Shown piece by piece: positions 10,767-22,625 of a DNA stretch of 64,000 bases (position 1 is its first letter; each line of letters opens with the position of its first letter). The position numbers and the translations under genes were made by a program. The notes under the pieces are model-generated. The model was not told the DNA's origin and did not search any database. It saw only the letters and a program-made list of their open reading frames with translations. Source of the DNA: Pleodorina starrii (Eukaryota > Chlorophyta > Chlorophyceae > Chlamydomonadales > Volvocaceae); NCBI GenBank assembly GCA_030267565.1, contig BRXU01000027.1, positions 419,001-483,000 on the forward strand, given 5' to 3'.

Positions 10767-13220
10767 TCTGCAGAGTTACGCCCCGCCCGCCCGCGCCGAG
10801 AAGAGCTCTCTCTCTCTCAGCTGATGCGACTGTAGCGCAGCTTTCTGGTGGCGATTCCTTATAGCGCTGTTTGGGCCGTGCGCGCGGGGGAGATCAATGT
10901 TGTTGGCTGTGGGTCGACGATGACTCGAACCGTCGCGCGAACGTCACAGTCGTTGCGAGTTAGGAGGTTTGTGCGAGGCGAGAAAGCGAGCACGGTAAGA
11001 ACACGTAATTCAAGTTTCTTTCGCGGCCGGAAGGAAAGGGAGATGCGTCCAGCCGGGCCGGCTCGTTGGACGGACGGAGAGCGCCGAGACGCCAATAATC
11101 GAAATCGGACACCGAAACGAGACGAGAGCTGCTTCTGCCGGGCCTGTCGCTCTCGGAATTAGATTTACCGATTTAGAAGAGGGCGGCCTTTTGGTGGGCG
11201 GGCTATGTCAGGGGTGAGAACCGGACGCGAAGCGGTTCTTCCGCCGTCTTCGTCATCCCCGTTACGACTGGGCACCGGCGCCCGGGACCGACCCGTGGGT
11301 CGGGCGGCAAGTTTGACGGAAGCATTGGGAGGCATTGGGTGATCGCACTTTGCCAGCATTTGGCTGGTTTACCGGCGCTGCTCTACAGAGACCCGCCAAC
11401 GAAATAAAATTAGTCCCCGGCTCAGGAAAACTGCCCTCCATTGCGATGCAGACGGACTGCGGCCTGTGTGCGGGGCCCTGCAGGGCAATCCGAGGTGGCT
11501 ATGGGTTCAGCGGGGGGGGGGGAGGCATTGCTGGCGAGGGAGAGAGGAGCGGGGCGGACAGCTTGGCTGTGGGGTGTGGAAAGGGAGGTGGGTGAGGAGG
11601 AGCAGCGCACTTTCCCACACTTCCCCAAATTCAGCTCGAGGTGATAGCCTCTTGGTGAGGGAGGCGGGAAGGTACACCCCGTTACACTCCGCCTTACCGG
11701 TTCCCAATGGTTCCTAATGCCCCCCTAATGCGCACCCACATGCCGCTACTGCACCGCCACATGCACCCCCCCAAAGCTTCGAACACACACCACACCACAC
11801 CGTACTGTGAACCTCAACTGTACATCGCCAGCAGAGCGCAGCGCCGGCGCCGCCACTGGCCCCCAGCAGCCCAGCCCCACTCGAGGGCACAGCCCACGAG
11901 AGGAGAGCAGTCCTTCGAGTCCTCCTCCGCCGCACCTCACACGAGCATACAAGGGACCTCCTGCCAGCCGCCTGCCCCCCCCATACACACCACCGACACA
12001 TACCGATACCGGTGGGGGCCCCGTCTCGCAGAGGCCCCCACCGCATAGCGGCAGCACTAACACAGAGCGCGACTGCATCGCCATCAGCACGCACCGTCGC
12101 GCAGGGTTTCGCGTTCGCCGTTCGCCATTCGCCCGGCCGGGTGGGTTCCATAGAATGATACACACACACGCACGCATGCCGGCATGCGCACGCACGCATG
12201 CAGGCGAGCCTTCTGTCGTACCGCTCGCACGCGCATGCGCGTACAGGGAGAGGACTCGGTGTCACTAGCCGGCATGCGCAGCGGCCGCCAGCGGCAGCTG
12301 CAGCCCCTACACCCAACACAGCTGGTCGCTCGGTGGGATCAGCCGCACAGTTGAGTGTGTGCCGCCCGCGTGCGCTCCTGGGAGGGCGTGGCGATCCGGC
12401 GGCTGCCACAGCGCGCGCGGATGCGGCAGTCAGCCAAGTGGCCCCAGTGGCCGAAGGCCCAACCCGTTCCACCTGACTTTGCAGTTGGTGTGGAATAGGC
12501 CTGGCCCCCCCCTTACAGAACTCCGATACAACTCAGGTGCCATCTGCTGAGCCGTAGAACTACAGAACCCCCCCCTCTCCATTCGATAAATGTCCGAGCA
12601 GGTACCCAACCCAACCCACCCTTCGATGACGGGCGAGCCGTCACGCGTGAAACACGAAAGCCCGAATGTGGCCAGCCCACGAAGCTCGCCGTCCCGTCCC
12701 GGTATCACTCTTGGGCTCGCCTTTGGGTCGAGGGGCTCAGCCGTCCGGCGCAGCCCGCGGCCGCTGCCTACCCTCGATGAAGCCCTAAACAACCCTTCAT
12801 AATTTCGTAGGACCATAGCTGGTCGGATCACCGGATCAGCCATAATCATCATCATCATCACTGTCCAGCATCACCTCCATAGGTGAAGGTCTCGCGTCCG
12901 CATCATCGCATACCGGTAGTCAGCATCCTGGAATCCTCGCATCACTGAATCCGGGCGGCATCCTCGCGCAGTGGCAACCGGCAACGAGCGCCACACCCCG
13001 TGCCCAAGTCCATACCGGTGCAACTGTGCGTCGTTGTCCGGAAACAAACACAGCAGCACACGTAACCGCCACCCCTCGACCTCGAGGAAGTAGGGGAGGG
13101 TGCTGACGTGGCGTGGGGCCCCCGCATGACGCTGGCGGAGGTCAAGGACCGCCAGCACGCCCCACCCGGGGGCCCCGACGCCGCGCCGCGCGGTCGCACT
13201 GGTCGCATTGGGCGGCGACC
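10767..13220. other. Interval between the two citrate synthase genes
   Basis: It must hold the promoter/5' UTR of copy 1 and the 3' UTR of copy 2; both genes run leftward. A TTACA (TGTAA on the minus strand) at 12513-12517 is a possible but distant poly(A) signal for copy 2, about 0.7 kb past its stop. CG/CA-rich alternating purine-pyrimidine palindromes lie at 12173-12188 and 12229-12242. No protein-coding region is supportable. Confidence 0.5.
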
Positions 13221-16200
13221 TTAGGCGGTGAACTTCTTCTCGAGCATCTCCATTGTGAGGGACTTGGGTCGCTCGATGGGGAGTCCCAGCGCGCGAGACC
13301 ACACGCCCTGGTGTGGCGTAATGTGATGTGGCGTGAGGGAAAAGGTGGAAGGGAGCAGGGACGGACAGGAGAGAGAACGGGACAGGGAGGGTTGGTATAC
13401 GGATGGACGGTTGGGACGGTTGATACGATGAATGAAACTTGTGCGACCGTGAGCACCAGCACGGCATGTTGGAACTTGTCCGTTTGACCCCCCGTCCCTT
13501 CCTCTCCCTCCTGCCGTCCCTCCCTCCCGCCCATTCCCCTTTCCCTCCTCCCTCCTCCTGCCCTCCCTCACCTGCGCCAGCACCCCCAGCGCCCTGCTGA
13601 CTCCAAACAGCACCGTGTAGAAGTTCTCCTCCGTGATGCCGTAGTACTGCAGCAGTACACCGCTGTGGGCGTCCACGTTGGGCCAGGGGTTCTTGATCTT
13701 GCCAGTCTTGCCAAGCACCTCCGGAACCACCTCGTACAGGTTGGAAACAAGCTTGAACAGCGGATACTCGGGCATGTAGCGGGAGGCGAAGTCGCGCTGG
13801 GGGGGGGGGGAGGAGGGGCGGGAAGAGGAGAAGGGGCGGGAGGGGGAGGGTGGGATTTACCCAAGATACAGGTTTTCTAAGGTACAGAGCCAGCAGCAAA
13901 GCGCAGCAGGCGAGGCAAGTGAACGCCACTGCATGTGTTACGACCACCCACCCACAGCACCCACGCACGCCCACACCACCCACCTGGCAGGTGTAGCGCG
14001 GGTCGGTCTTCCGGAGTACGGCATGGCCGTACCCGGGCACCACCTTGCCGGACGCCAGCGTGTCCTCCACGTACTTGCGGACCGCCTCCTTGTCGGGGTT
14101 GGGACCCAGCTGCGAGGGACGGGGGATGGGCGTTCCCGTTCTCGTTCCCAAGCAGGCGATTAGAGACACGGGCTTTCGCTTTGCTGGGGCCCCGGGATCC
14201 GTCGTGGGCACACGATGGACTGATGAGGGGCAACTATTAGGGGTACCCAGTGGGGGGTGCCGTCACTTGACCCCATCGATGCCCCGTGGCCCGATCCGGC
14301 AACCTCTACTGAGCCGCCTCCGCCCCTGTCCCCGTTCCCGCCCCCTTCAACCCGCTCCGGCTCTGCTGCTTCCGCCAGCCTCCACTGCGCGACCGCTACC
14401 CTCGCCGCCCCTCTCTCCGCGGGCGCCTAAGAGCCAAAAGCAGGTCCCTAACTCGTTACTGGCCGCCCCCCAAGCCCACAAAGCGCAACCTTACCCTCCC
14501 CCTCGTCCACCCACCCCACCCCCCCACCTTCGCCGTGAGGTCCTTGAGCCAGCGCAGCACCTCCTGATTGGCCAACCCGTGCAGCGGCCCCGCCAGACCG
14601 TTCATGCCGGCAGCGTACGACAAGTACGGATCAGACAGCGCACTGCCCACCAAGTGGGTGGTGTGGGCGGACACGTTGCCACCCTGGGAGGGAGAGAGGG
14701 GGAGAGAGGGGGAGAGGGAGAGAGGGAGAGAGGGCGTGTGTGTATTTGGGAGGTGGTGGGGAGGGGAATGAGTGCGGGACGGGGCAAAGGAGAGGAGGGG
14801 ACGGGGGGAGCGTGAGGAGGGACGAGGTGCAGTCGCACAGAAGCAGGAAATGGGTAGTAGGGTAGGACGACTAGAAACGAAAAGGGGAGGCAGCAGTCCC
14901 TGCGCCGCTGCTGCTTACCGAGCACCCCTGGGCCCCCAAACCCCCCCAAAGCCCACCTCGTGGTCGCTGTGGATGGTCTGGTACATGCGCATCATCTCCA
15001 GGCAGCCGGGGTTCTCGTAGCCTGGGGGGGAGCGGAGTGAAGGAGGAGGGAGGGTTTGGGAAGTGGAGAGGGAGGGAGCAAAGAGCGGAGCCCTTGATAC
15101 GAGCAAGGCGGCCGTGCGCCCTCGCAGGGGCCACCGGGGGGCATAGAGCCTCAATCCAACCGGCCTGCTTGCGGCCCAACGGACCCTGACTCGAATCCAT
15201 CCTCGATGTAGGATGGATCTCCCCCCACTGCCGTGCACAGCGCAGCACAGCCCTGCGCAGCACAGCAGGGCCCCCAGCAGCCCCAGCCCCAGTCCCAGCC
15301 CCCGCACTGTCACTCCCTCACCCATCATAAACGCCAGGTTGCCGGCCCAGTCCATAGTGGGGTGCGGGTGGATCAGGTCACCGTTCTTGTACGTCCTGCG
15401 GTAGATGATCGCTGCCAGCTGGGGCAGCTTGGCGATCAGGTCCATGCTGTCCTCGTACACGGCCTGCCAGTACTTGGTCTTGTGGGTGCCCCGGGTGTAG
15501 GCGGCAGCGAAGTGGCTGCCGGACTGTTTGGGGGAGGGGAAGGGGGGCGGGGCGTAGGCAGGTATGTAAAAACCCAGAATCTAGTGCCCTACAGGCCCTG
15601 CACATCCCGCCTACAACATGCAGCGCCTCTGCCCCCACACTGCGCCCTACAGCCCTACTTGCCTGCAGCGCCAGGACTCCCACCGACAGCTGCGTCATGG
15701 GGTGCGCGTCGTCCGGCATTGAGTTGAGCACCCTCTTGACGTGGCCCGGCAGGTGCGAGCGCTCGCGCAGCTCCTCCGTCACCGCCGTCACCTGCTCCTT
15801 GGTCGGCACCTGCGGGGCCACCGGGAGCAGGAGTGTGAGACGAAAGGCGAGCGGAGGGGACGGGGGAGGTCATGGGAGCTGGCCGGGGCAGCAGGCCCGA
15901 TCAGGGCGAGGACTGGGTTGGGGCTAGGGCTAGGGCGAGGAGAGCGCCCCGTCTCCCGCCACCCCCCTTTTTGCGCCGGGGAGCAGAGGCTCTGCCTGGT
16001 GTTCGGCTGTGCAGCCCCAGCAGATCCGCCGCTGCGCCCCGCTGCGGGCATGTGGGCCAAGGCCTACTAGGCTTGATTCCAGTCCGCCAGCGTGAAGCAG
16101 ACGGACAACGGAGATCCAGATGGAGATCGGCCGTACCTTGCCAGTCAGCAGCAGCCAGAGCAGGCCCTCGGGCAGGGGCTGCCCACCGGGTACCGCTGCG

Positions 16201-17006
16201 GGGAGTTGGGCCTGCAGGCAGGGGCATACACACGTGCCCGCGGCACACGACTTCGAAATGGGCTCTGGAGACTGTCCTACGCACTTGTAGCTGCACAAGA
16301 TGCAACGAAACGACCATCCTTCTCGGGGCCGCTTCGTCTTCTTCTCTTTGCGCCTCCGACCCACATCGCAAATCCCCGAGATGCACCTCAGTACCCGGCC
16401 TGCAGCTCGAAGGGTGGACTATCCGGGCTGTCGTACATTCAAACAAGTGGTCAGGGCTGGGTGAGTGATGAGTGGCAGGGATCCGCACCTGCAGCTCGGG
16501 GATGGACAGGCCGCGGAAGCGGATGCCCTCCTCGGGGTCCAGCAGGGACGTCTCCCATAGCATACCCTGCGGTGGTAGCACGTGAAGGTTGTTGCCAACA
16601 CGTGTTTTGAGAGGAAATTCTCCACCAAAGGCAGCGTCTGGAAACCTCACACCCAGATGTGTGAGCAGTTACTGCAGGTGGCGTCATCACTCACCGGAAT
16701 CCCCCGCATACCGCCGATCGCCATGTCCACCGTGACGTCGCCGAGGGACTTGGCGCCATGGGTCTTCTTAAGCGCCTTCAGCCGCTCCTGTAATGTGGAA
16801 GTTTATCGTCATACAGCCGTTTGAAGTGGTCAGCCGATGCTGGCGAACGCTGATGGCACCTGCTGCTCGGGAATCAGCTCCGACAAGGTCTTCTTGAGTG
16901 TGTCCACCCCATCAGCCGAAAAGCACCGGCTCAACGATAGGCTGACTGCCGGGAGAGCCTGTGCACCTGCTGCCAGGCCTAGCTTGCCAACGGCTTGCGC
17001 GAGCAT
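13221..17006 (-). CDS. Mitochondrial citrate synthase, copy 2
   Basis: Eleven exons on the minus strand: 17006-16860, 16787-16695, 16566-16489, 16211-16137, 15809-15663, 15523-15322, 15021-14957, 14683-14528, 14109-13984, 13796-13572, 13307-13221; 466 aa. Exons 2-10 have the same lengths and phases as in copy 1; only the first and last exons differ. Catalytic His304, His350 and Asp405 ([24 protein letters not shown]) are intact. The N-terminus is a basic, hydroxylated presequence-like segment ending [10 protein letters not shown], typical of a mitochondrial cleavage region. I start at 17006 because MLAQ aligns with MLAR of copy 1; an upstream in-frame ATG at 17060 would add 18 residues. The protein ends LEKKFTA, close to the canonical end, with no Gln-rich tail. 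Intron 5 uses a GC donor (15662-15661, gcaagt) where copy 1 has GT. Intron 4 is only 327 bp and has no minisatellite. Confidence 0.93.
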
Positions 17007-19255
17007 AGTTGTCAGAAGGGCCAAATGACGGCGATTGACCGACCGTGCAAGTATGGTCAAGAAGTCTACTTATATGGAAACAGGCACCAAGATATATATG
17101 ATCAGAGCTGGATCACAACAATTAACCCTGTGGTTCGATCGAATTATGGACCCGGATAAAAAGCCCTCGTCAACTGTCAGCTACGGCACCAGAGCACGGC
17201 GACAGCTATTTGCCACAAGAGTCATATAAATTTAAGGGATCCTTAAGTGGATGCAATACTTGGCACTTCAAAAAGGGCGCGCTGATAAACCCTTGTGACA
17301 GGCACGTGCCGCGCTCATCAAGCCCCAAAGCTGTTGCCGTAGAGCAAGTGAGCAAACATAGTATACGTGAATACATGTTATGGGCTGTAGACGCAACACG
17401 AATTTCACACGCACTGACAGCACCTACAACGACCCGCGGTTCATGTTCTCCGTTCTCATCTCTTCTCTCATCTCTTCTCTCATCTCTTCTCTCATCTCTT
17501 CTCCGCGGTTCATGTTCTCCGTTCTCATCTCTTCTCCGTTCTCATCTCTTCTGGGTCGGCAAACGCAGACATTGTGCGAAGGTTGCATGTTTTAACTTAC
17601 AAGACGTTGTGCGTATGGAGACGGCTCCTACCAAGTTCCCCATCGATACTTTTACAACACAGCTAAGGACAGCTTTACACGCGCAGCGGGCAGGGCCTGG
17701 CAGGGTTCCTTCCGGTGTGCCCCTGCTCTTCTTCGGATCCTGCATTTCCTTGCCCATTGGCCCTTCCTGTGCATAAAACTTTGCGCCGCCCTTTCTCCTG
17801 CACGGTTGAAAGTACAGCATTACAGCAGACCCATGGGCTGTTCCGTTCTTCTGCATCCCACCCATTGCCGCCTCATCCTCGATCCCCTCAGTGCTTGGTC
17901 CGCTCCACCCTCCCAGCACCCCCGCCCCGCCGCCAACACCGGGGCCAGAGCCCAAGCAGATCCACCCCCACAAGCTATTACCCTGAAGCCACCAAGCAAC
18001 GCTGCGCAGCACGCCGTGGGCAACGGCACCTCCATGCGATCGGTGTGCGCCTCCGTTCAATTGGCGCTAACCGGGGGAGCGAATCACGCACTGCTGCTGC
18101 TGCTGCCCGGCTTTGACAACGTACGGAAACCAACACCCACAACCTCCTGCAACCCCGCGTTACACCCCCCAAAACCACGCTACGACGGTGGCTGCCGCAA
18201 ACTCGGTAAAATGAATGTAAGTCTCGACAACTTGACGAAGGCGGACTCCAACCAGTAAGAATAATAAAACCAATAAAGAAGGAATACGTACTTGCAGCAT
18301 TCGACGTAAAATACTTTGTTGGCTCCTGAACCGACGGTGGACGCATGCCTGGGTCGACGCGCACTCCAGGGCGGCACAAGACCTGCGCATGGGCCCAACA
18401 CGTCGCAAGTGAGATGTGACACTCGCCCGCCGACCCCCGAGCAACCCGGCGACCCTGCACCGGGGTGAAACCGGAAACGCCGGCATACGGTACGATATCA
18501 ACCTAGCCACGCCGACCTTGCGCCCCCCAAACTGGTAAGTCGAAGCGCATCACGCATGCACTCTTGCACTGGGATGCACAGCCGTCGACGGACACATTCA
18601 CCGAAAAAAGCAGCCCCCCCCCATACGGCAAGACGGCATAGTAAGTAAGTGCTCAGGGTAGCGCGCGCCGGCCGATGCAGGCGCTGCATCCAAGACAACG
18701 TCCCAACGCAGCAACCGGCGCTATTTCCCATTCAGCATACGCACACACTCGCTTTAGGGAATACAACCTACTATAAGAACAACAACAACATCGATGCACT
18801 GAGCTAGAGTCGCCGGAAGCTACGACGCAGCCATTGTTTTCGCACCCTTCCACCCGTCCCCCCACCTGGGTCTTCGCAGCACAGCCACACAGCCTCACCG
18901 CAAGCCGCCCCCACGCACGCGCCTCGCGGCTGCTGCCACGTGCCACCAACGCCCGCCCGCCCGCCCGGCAGCAGCCCCCGCACTTCTTTCTCCCCCCCCC
19001 GCCACCCCAAAGTCCCCTCAGTGCCCGCGCCCTCCGCCGTCGGCCCCTCACCATCCTCACCACTCAACAACACGCGCCCAGCTGCCTACCCACCCATCCC
19101 TTCCTTGCCAGCTTGTCAACTCGGACTGTTTCCCTACCCATCCCTCCCGTCCCTCTCGCAACCCCACCCCTCCCAACCAATGCCACCTCCCACGCAGCCC
19201 ACTGATGTGGTGCCCTCGATGCGCTCCGCCGTTGTTTTAGCCCTACCAAGCCCCC
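17007..19255. other. Intergenic region upstream of citrate synthase 2 and downstream of the hydrolase
   Basis: Both flanking genes are on the minus strand, so this holds the promoter/5' UTR of citrate synthase 2 (right of 17006) and the 3' UTR of the pheophytinase-like gene. A TTACA at 18160-18164 (TGTAA on the minus strand) could end the latter, giving a 3' UTR of about 1.1 kb. The part from 17030 to 17450 is more AT-rich than the coding flanks. A nested minisatellite lies at 17434-17552. No convincing gene. Confidence 0.45.
17434..17552. repeat. Nested short tandem repeat (12-bp CTCATCTCTTCT units inside a 33-bp direct repeat)
   Basis: CTCATCTCTTCT is repeated four times head to tail at 17455-17502, with further copies at 17524-17535 and 17541-17552. 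A larger direct repeat starting CCGCGGTTCATGTTCTCCG occurs at 17434 and 17503, each copy running into a CTCATCTCTTCT unit. Confidence 0.9.
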
Positions 19256-22200
19256 TTACGCCCGCGCCCCCCTCCCCGTCCCCTCCCCACCCCCGGCGCC
19301 CCCCACCGCCCCCAGCGCCCTCCCCAGCACACTCCACACCGCCAGATCCAACCACTCCATACAGCTGCGCGGCCGCCCCTCAATGTGACTCACCCGCACC
19401 ACCCGCCCATCCGCCTCCACCACCTCCCAGCTCTCCCCCACCGCCAACCCGAGCCCCTCCCCCTCCCCTGCCCTCCCCCGCCCCTCCTCTCGCCCCTCCC
19501 CTCGCCCCTCTCCCGCCTCCGCCGCCGCCTCCTGCGCCGCGATCCACGCCCGCAGCGCGCGGTTCACCGCCGCCGGCGCCTCGTGATGCGGGCAGTGACC
19601 CGCGGGACTGAGCTCCAGGTAGGTCGCGGCGGGCAGGCGGCGCTTCAGGCGCTGGCCCCACAGCGGCCTGACCCACGGGTCTTCCTTGCCGTACAACAGC
19701 AGTACGGGGCAGCGTAGCTCGTCCACCAGCTCATCGAACGAGCGCTCGGTCTTGGGACTGAGCACGATGGATGTGAAGGCGTCCAGGGCGCCGGGCTGCT
19801 GAGTGGCCTCCACGATGCGCGACACGAGTGGCGGGTCGGGTCGGGACTTGTCGGCGTAGACGAGGCGCAGCATGGCGGAGATGGTGGCGGGGGAGCGCAG
19901 CTGGTCCCACCAGTACCGCTCGATGACGCGCTTGAGGGGCTGTGGAGGAGAGGGAGAGAGAGGGAGGGGTATCCAGGGAGGGATAGGCCGGAGACGGGGG
20001 AGGTAAGAGCCGGTGCGGGGATATGCCGGAGCGGGGGAGAGGGACGGGAGGGGTGGGGGATGGGGGAAGGTAAGCAGAGAGAAGCGCAGCCAAGTAACCG
20101 AGGTGAGGGCGACGCGGGGCGGGGGAGAAGGGGCCGCGGGGGCGAGGGAGGTCCACCAGGACCCCTCCACCCCCCTTTTTTTACATAAACTAAACGAACC
20201 GGTCCAAAGATTGTTGGCCAGCGGGTGACCCCCCTTTCGAAAAACCCACCTCCGGCACGGGCACGGATCCGTCCACCGCCCGATCCAGCGCCGACCAGAT
20301 CAGCCCCCGGGCCGCAGCGGAGCCGCGCGGGGGCCGGAACGCCCAAAAGGGGGTCGCGTTGAGCAGCGCCAGGCCACGCACCAGGTCGGGCCGCCGAGCC
20401 GCCAGCATCACCGCCAGGTAGCTGCGCGGGGGGAGGGCAAGATATGGAGAGGAGCCGGCAGGACGGCGGGGTGACCGGGCGGGGAGGGGAGGGAAGGGGT
20501 AGTGAGGACCAGGCCGAGAGGCGCGGAAAGATCAGAAGAGCCGCAGCGGCGTCCGAGGTGGGGAGGGAGGGGCAGGGAGGGAGGCGGCAGAGGACCCACA
20601 CACCACGCCGGTACGCAGTCCCCCTCCCGCGCACCGTGCCCCTGGCCCGAGGTGAAACCCACAAACGGCCGCGCTGCGATGGGGCCCATCCACCACCACC
20701 CCGTGTACCACCCCGGCACACCGCAAAGGTCCCTCGACATACGGCCGCGGGGCCCTGACCTGTCAGATGACGACATGTCACAGGATCCGACACGAACCCA
20801 AGCAGCCGCCCCCCCCCCGGAGGCGCCCCCTCTCACCCCCCCAGCGAGTTTCCCGCCACATAGACCGGCTCCCCAATGCACGACTGTACGAACTCCTCCA
20901 GCTGCCGTGTCCACGTGTCCACACTGTAGTACAAGCCGGCGGAGGCGGGCACCGGCTGCTGCGGCCAGCTGCGACCTGCGGCCGGCGGCGGTGCGGTTGC
21001 GGTTGCGGACACGGCGGGATTATGCGGATCACACAGCCCGGAAGGTCCTCACCAGTGGTGTGAGGATCAAATGCACTGGCTGCCGACCTCCGACCCACGG
21101 GTCAGTTAGTGACCCTCCCGCCAAATACGTACCAGGCCCACTCCCCTGGGACCGCATCTCTCTCCTCCCCCTTCTCTCCCCCCCCCCATACCTTGGCCCA
21201 GCAGGTCCACCGCCCAGCAGCGGTGGTCCCGCTGCAGGTCCTCCCAGTTGCGGTGGAAGTGCCAGCCGGCGACGCCGAAGCCGTGCAACATCAGAATGGG
21301 CGGACCCGACTGGAGACCGGGGGAGGGAGGAGGGGAGGGAGGGGGGGAGGGAGGGGGTGGTCAAGGAGCGCAGGTGAGCATAACCGTGGGATGAAAACCG
21401 GGTGGGGTGGTAAAAAGAAAAACCGCAGCGGAGAAGGAGACGGCACAGGGGGTGGGGTGGGCACAGGTGGCCGGCGTCAAACCCTGGCGTCAGGGTGTGA
21501 CCGTGTAGCGGCGGCGCGTGGAGCAGCCGCTACAGAACGGATCGGCGGGTACGTGAGGCAGTGCGGGTGCTAGCGCGTTGGGGAAGTTTCGGCGACTGAG
21601 GGCTGGCAGCGCTCGCCAGTGCCTCTTCAGGTCAGCCGTGCATAGGCGTGTTGTGATAAGGGATGGTTGAGGCCCGACCGCACAGGAACTGGACATGGGC
21701 AGTCGAACTGGACCGCCGAGGCCGGGGCCCTGACTGCGCACCAGACCCATAATGAAGGGTCAGAGCTCAGAGGGTACTAATCATGGTAATACCCAGGAGT
21801 GTACTGGTGTGTCCGATTGTTGAAGGGTTAGAATCTGGTGAGGCCTAGGCAAGGATGCAGGGCGATCGTGTTCGGAAGCGGGGCTGCCGTCCCGGCCGTG
21901 TCGGGGAACCCTGCCCCCGCCGAGTCGGCAGCAACCCCTCTCATACCCAGCCCCACTGTCGCAAGAACTGCGCGCGCACCTCGCCAACTTGACGATAGCA
22001 TATGCGCGAGTTGTAGTCCCAGTCCCAATACATCTCCTCGCCCCAGTTCGGCTCATGGTTCGGCTCTACGGTGTTGCACTTTGGCTCCAGAGCAACCGCA
22101 TCGTTGCGCTCGTCGTTGACCGGCGATGCTAGCGCGGTAACTCGCGTCTGGGACGGCAAGCACCTGTGCGCTGTCAGCCGCACAACTCCTCGACCCAGTC

Positions 22201-22258
22201 GCGGGACAGGGCATCGTCGTGTGCCCTGCAGTCCCCGCCCGCGCTGCATTGAATTCAT
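19256..22258 (-). CDS. Pheophytinase-like alpha/beta hydrolase, probably plastid-targeted
   Basis: Five exons on the minus strand: 22258-21980, 21309-21192, 20975-20837, 20421-20250, 19939-19256; 463 aa. Family knowledge: pheophytinase (PPH) removes phytol from pheophytin during chlorophyll breakdown in plastids; close relatives act on other esters. Seen: lipase fold start ILMLHGFGVAGWHFH, then WAVDLLGQG, nucleophile elbow GEPVYVAGNSLGGYL (Ser176), LLNATPFWAF, acid block YGKEDPWVRPLWG (Asp323) and His block SPAGHCPHHEAP (His351). The NATPFW and PAGHCPH blocks are characteristic of the PPH subgroup as I know it. Residues 1 to about 50 are Arg-rich without acidic residues, consistent with a transit peptide. 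Exon 1 was chosen because its end, ICYRQVGE, joins SGPPILMLHG in phase. A Gly/Glu/Arg low-complexity insert follows the catalytic His. Substrate is inferred, not shown. Confidence 0.82.
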
Positions 22259-22625
22259 TCGTGTAAGAAAATCGTATGGCTATCAAATCTACAATTGGCG
22301 AGGCAGCAATTAAGCAGATGGACAAGTAGTGAAACGCAATCAAGCGCGTACTACAAATACTTGCCGCGGCAAGCTTAGTGGCAATGGCCAATCCTGTGCA
22401 CAGGCAAGCGTGATCTATAGAGCACATCACATAACTATTCTTCCCCTACATATTAAACGATCTTGCTGCCCCTTAAGACTTTTTTGACCGATAGACCTCT
22501 ATACACGCACCATTCCTTAATGATACGAGGACGTTGGCTTAGAAATTGCGTCAATAAAGAACGAAAGCTGCGGGCCTGAGGCTTAGAGGCCTCAGGCCTT
22601 GCACCTGGCATGTTGGGTCGAGCCC
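22259..22625. promoter_or_regulatory. Short divergent intergenic region (hydrolase / NEK-IFT57)
   Basis: 367 bp between two divergent start codons must contain both promoters and 5' UTRs. The stretch is clearly more AT-rich than its coding flanks, especially 22260-22560. A self-complementary element, GAGGCTTAGAGGCCTCAGG, lies near 22579-22597. No experimentally known motif was recognised. Confidence 0.45.

Noticed and set aside
17210..17776. 188-codon plus-strand frame upstream of citrate synthase 2
   Set aside because: It reads through a tandem repeat giving Ser/Leu runs and shows no recognisable domain.
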